5,951 nt of DNA from Syntrophobacteria bacterium (lineage in GTDB: Bacteria; Desulfobacterota; Syntrophobacteria; JARFUL01), in assembly GCA_029289015.1 (NCBI GenBank), contig JARFUL010000270.1:1-5951 (forward strand). The letters run 5' to 3'. Position numbers and translations under genes: made by a program. Positions 5,751 through 5,951 of this stretch are shown here, piece by piece. The first letter of the stretch is position 1. Every line of letters starts with the position of its first letter. Below the pieces are notes generated by a model. The model had not been told where the DNA came from, did not search any database, and saw only the letters and a list, made by a program, of their open reading frames with translations.

Positions 5751-5841
5751 GGCTCGCGCCCCCCCACCATCCCAGGGGCGCTTATGCCGATATATGGTTA
5801 TGGGTAAATGAGCTGCTTTTAGCCATTTTGAGGGGACGGGG

Positions 5842-5951
5842 CTACCTGAAGCCGAGCTGCTTTTTCAACTGGCGTATCTTCCTGGTGTAATATTTCATAC
5901 ATCTCTTGACGTATCTCCTGCATTCCCTGGGGTTCCTGAAGTCGCCTCTGG
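5842..5951 (-). CDS. C-terminus of an unidentified basic protein (partial)
   Basis: Only the last 35 codons and a TAG (5844-5842) are in the window: RGDFRNPRECRRYVKRCMKYY, then TRKIRQLKKQLGFR. Fourteen of 35 residues are Lys or Arg, there are two Cys seven residues apart, and the segment looks like one amphipathic basic helix. This frame is chosen over a competing 43-codon open frame because about three quarters of its third codon positions are G or C, versus about half in the other, and it uses AGG, AAG, CTC and GGC like the neighbours. A leftward terminator lies downstream. No family is recognisable from so little sequence; nucleic-acid or membrane binding would be speculation. Confidence 0.55.
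   Translation of the reverse strand, partial: RGDFRNPRECRRYVKRCMKYYTRKIRQLKKQLGFR

Noticed and set aside
5690..5757. Possible cyclic-di-GMP riboswitch, because GGGGTTACC occurs on the minus strand
   Set aside because: The other conserved blocks of that class (such as the GCAAAGC segment) are absent, and the stretch lies after a terminator.
5585..5770. 61-codon minus-strand frame in the intergenic region
   Set aside because: It reads straight through the terminator hairpin, begins beside a C-run, and has no ribosome site or recognisable domain.

Overview
The window (5951 bp, GC-rich, with heavy use of AGG, CTC and GCG codons) looks like chromosomal housekeeping DNA from a diderm (Gram-negative) bacterium. 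Three things point there: a lipoprotein whose residue after the lipidated Cys is Ala (compatible with outer-membrane sorting), a periplasmic SurA/parvulin-type folding factor, and a DivIVA gene followed directly by a DUF167/YggU gene, an order I associate with Desulfobacterota (former Deltaproteobacteria) and relatives. The phylum assignment is an inference. I see no phage genes, insertion sequences, tRNA, rRNA or CRISPR array.

Layout. (1) Positions 1-1852, minus strand: a 505-residue transglutaminase-like lipoprotein gene is followed, with an ATGA stop/start overlap, by a small exported protein that runs off the left edge. (2) 1853-2009: a divergent intergenic region with a strong sigma70-type promoter for the rightward genes. 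(3) 2010-4646, plus strand: a tight three-gene unit of fabD (malonyl-CoA:ACP transacylase), an alpha/beta hydrolase with a TTG start, and an exported peptidyl-prolyl isomerase-family protein with one parvulin domain. It ends at a GC-rich hairpin terminator (about 4680-4705). (4) 4706-5504, minus strand, convergent with the previous unit: divIVA (GTG start) and then a DUF167/YggU gene that has no obvious start codon where one is expected. Their promoter lies in an AT-rich stretch near 5552-5580. (5) 5505-5841: 337 bases without a convincing gene, holding that promoter, small inverted repeats and a terminator (5715-5750) for a leftward gene. (6) 5842-5951, minus strand: the last 35 codons of an unidentified, very basic protein entering from the right.

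Functionally the window combines envelope and cell-growth tasks: fatty-acid precursor supply (FabD), periplasmic protein folding, an outer-membrane-type transglutaminase/protease-fold lipoprotein, and a polar/septal membrane-curvature scaffold (DivIVA). Nothing is a clear new defence or mobile system. The best leads are the translationally coupled transglutaminase/secreted-protein pair, the parvulin domain lacking the first of its two conserved histidines, and the start problem of the DUF167 gene.
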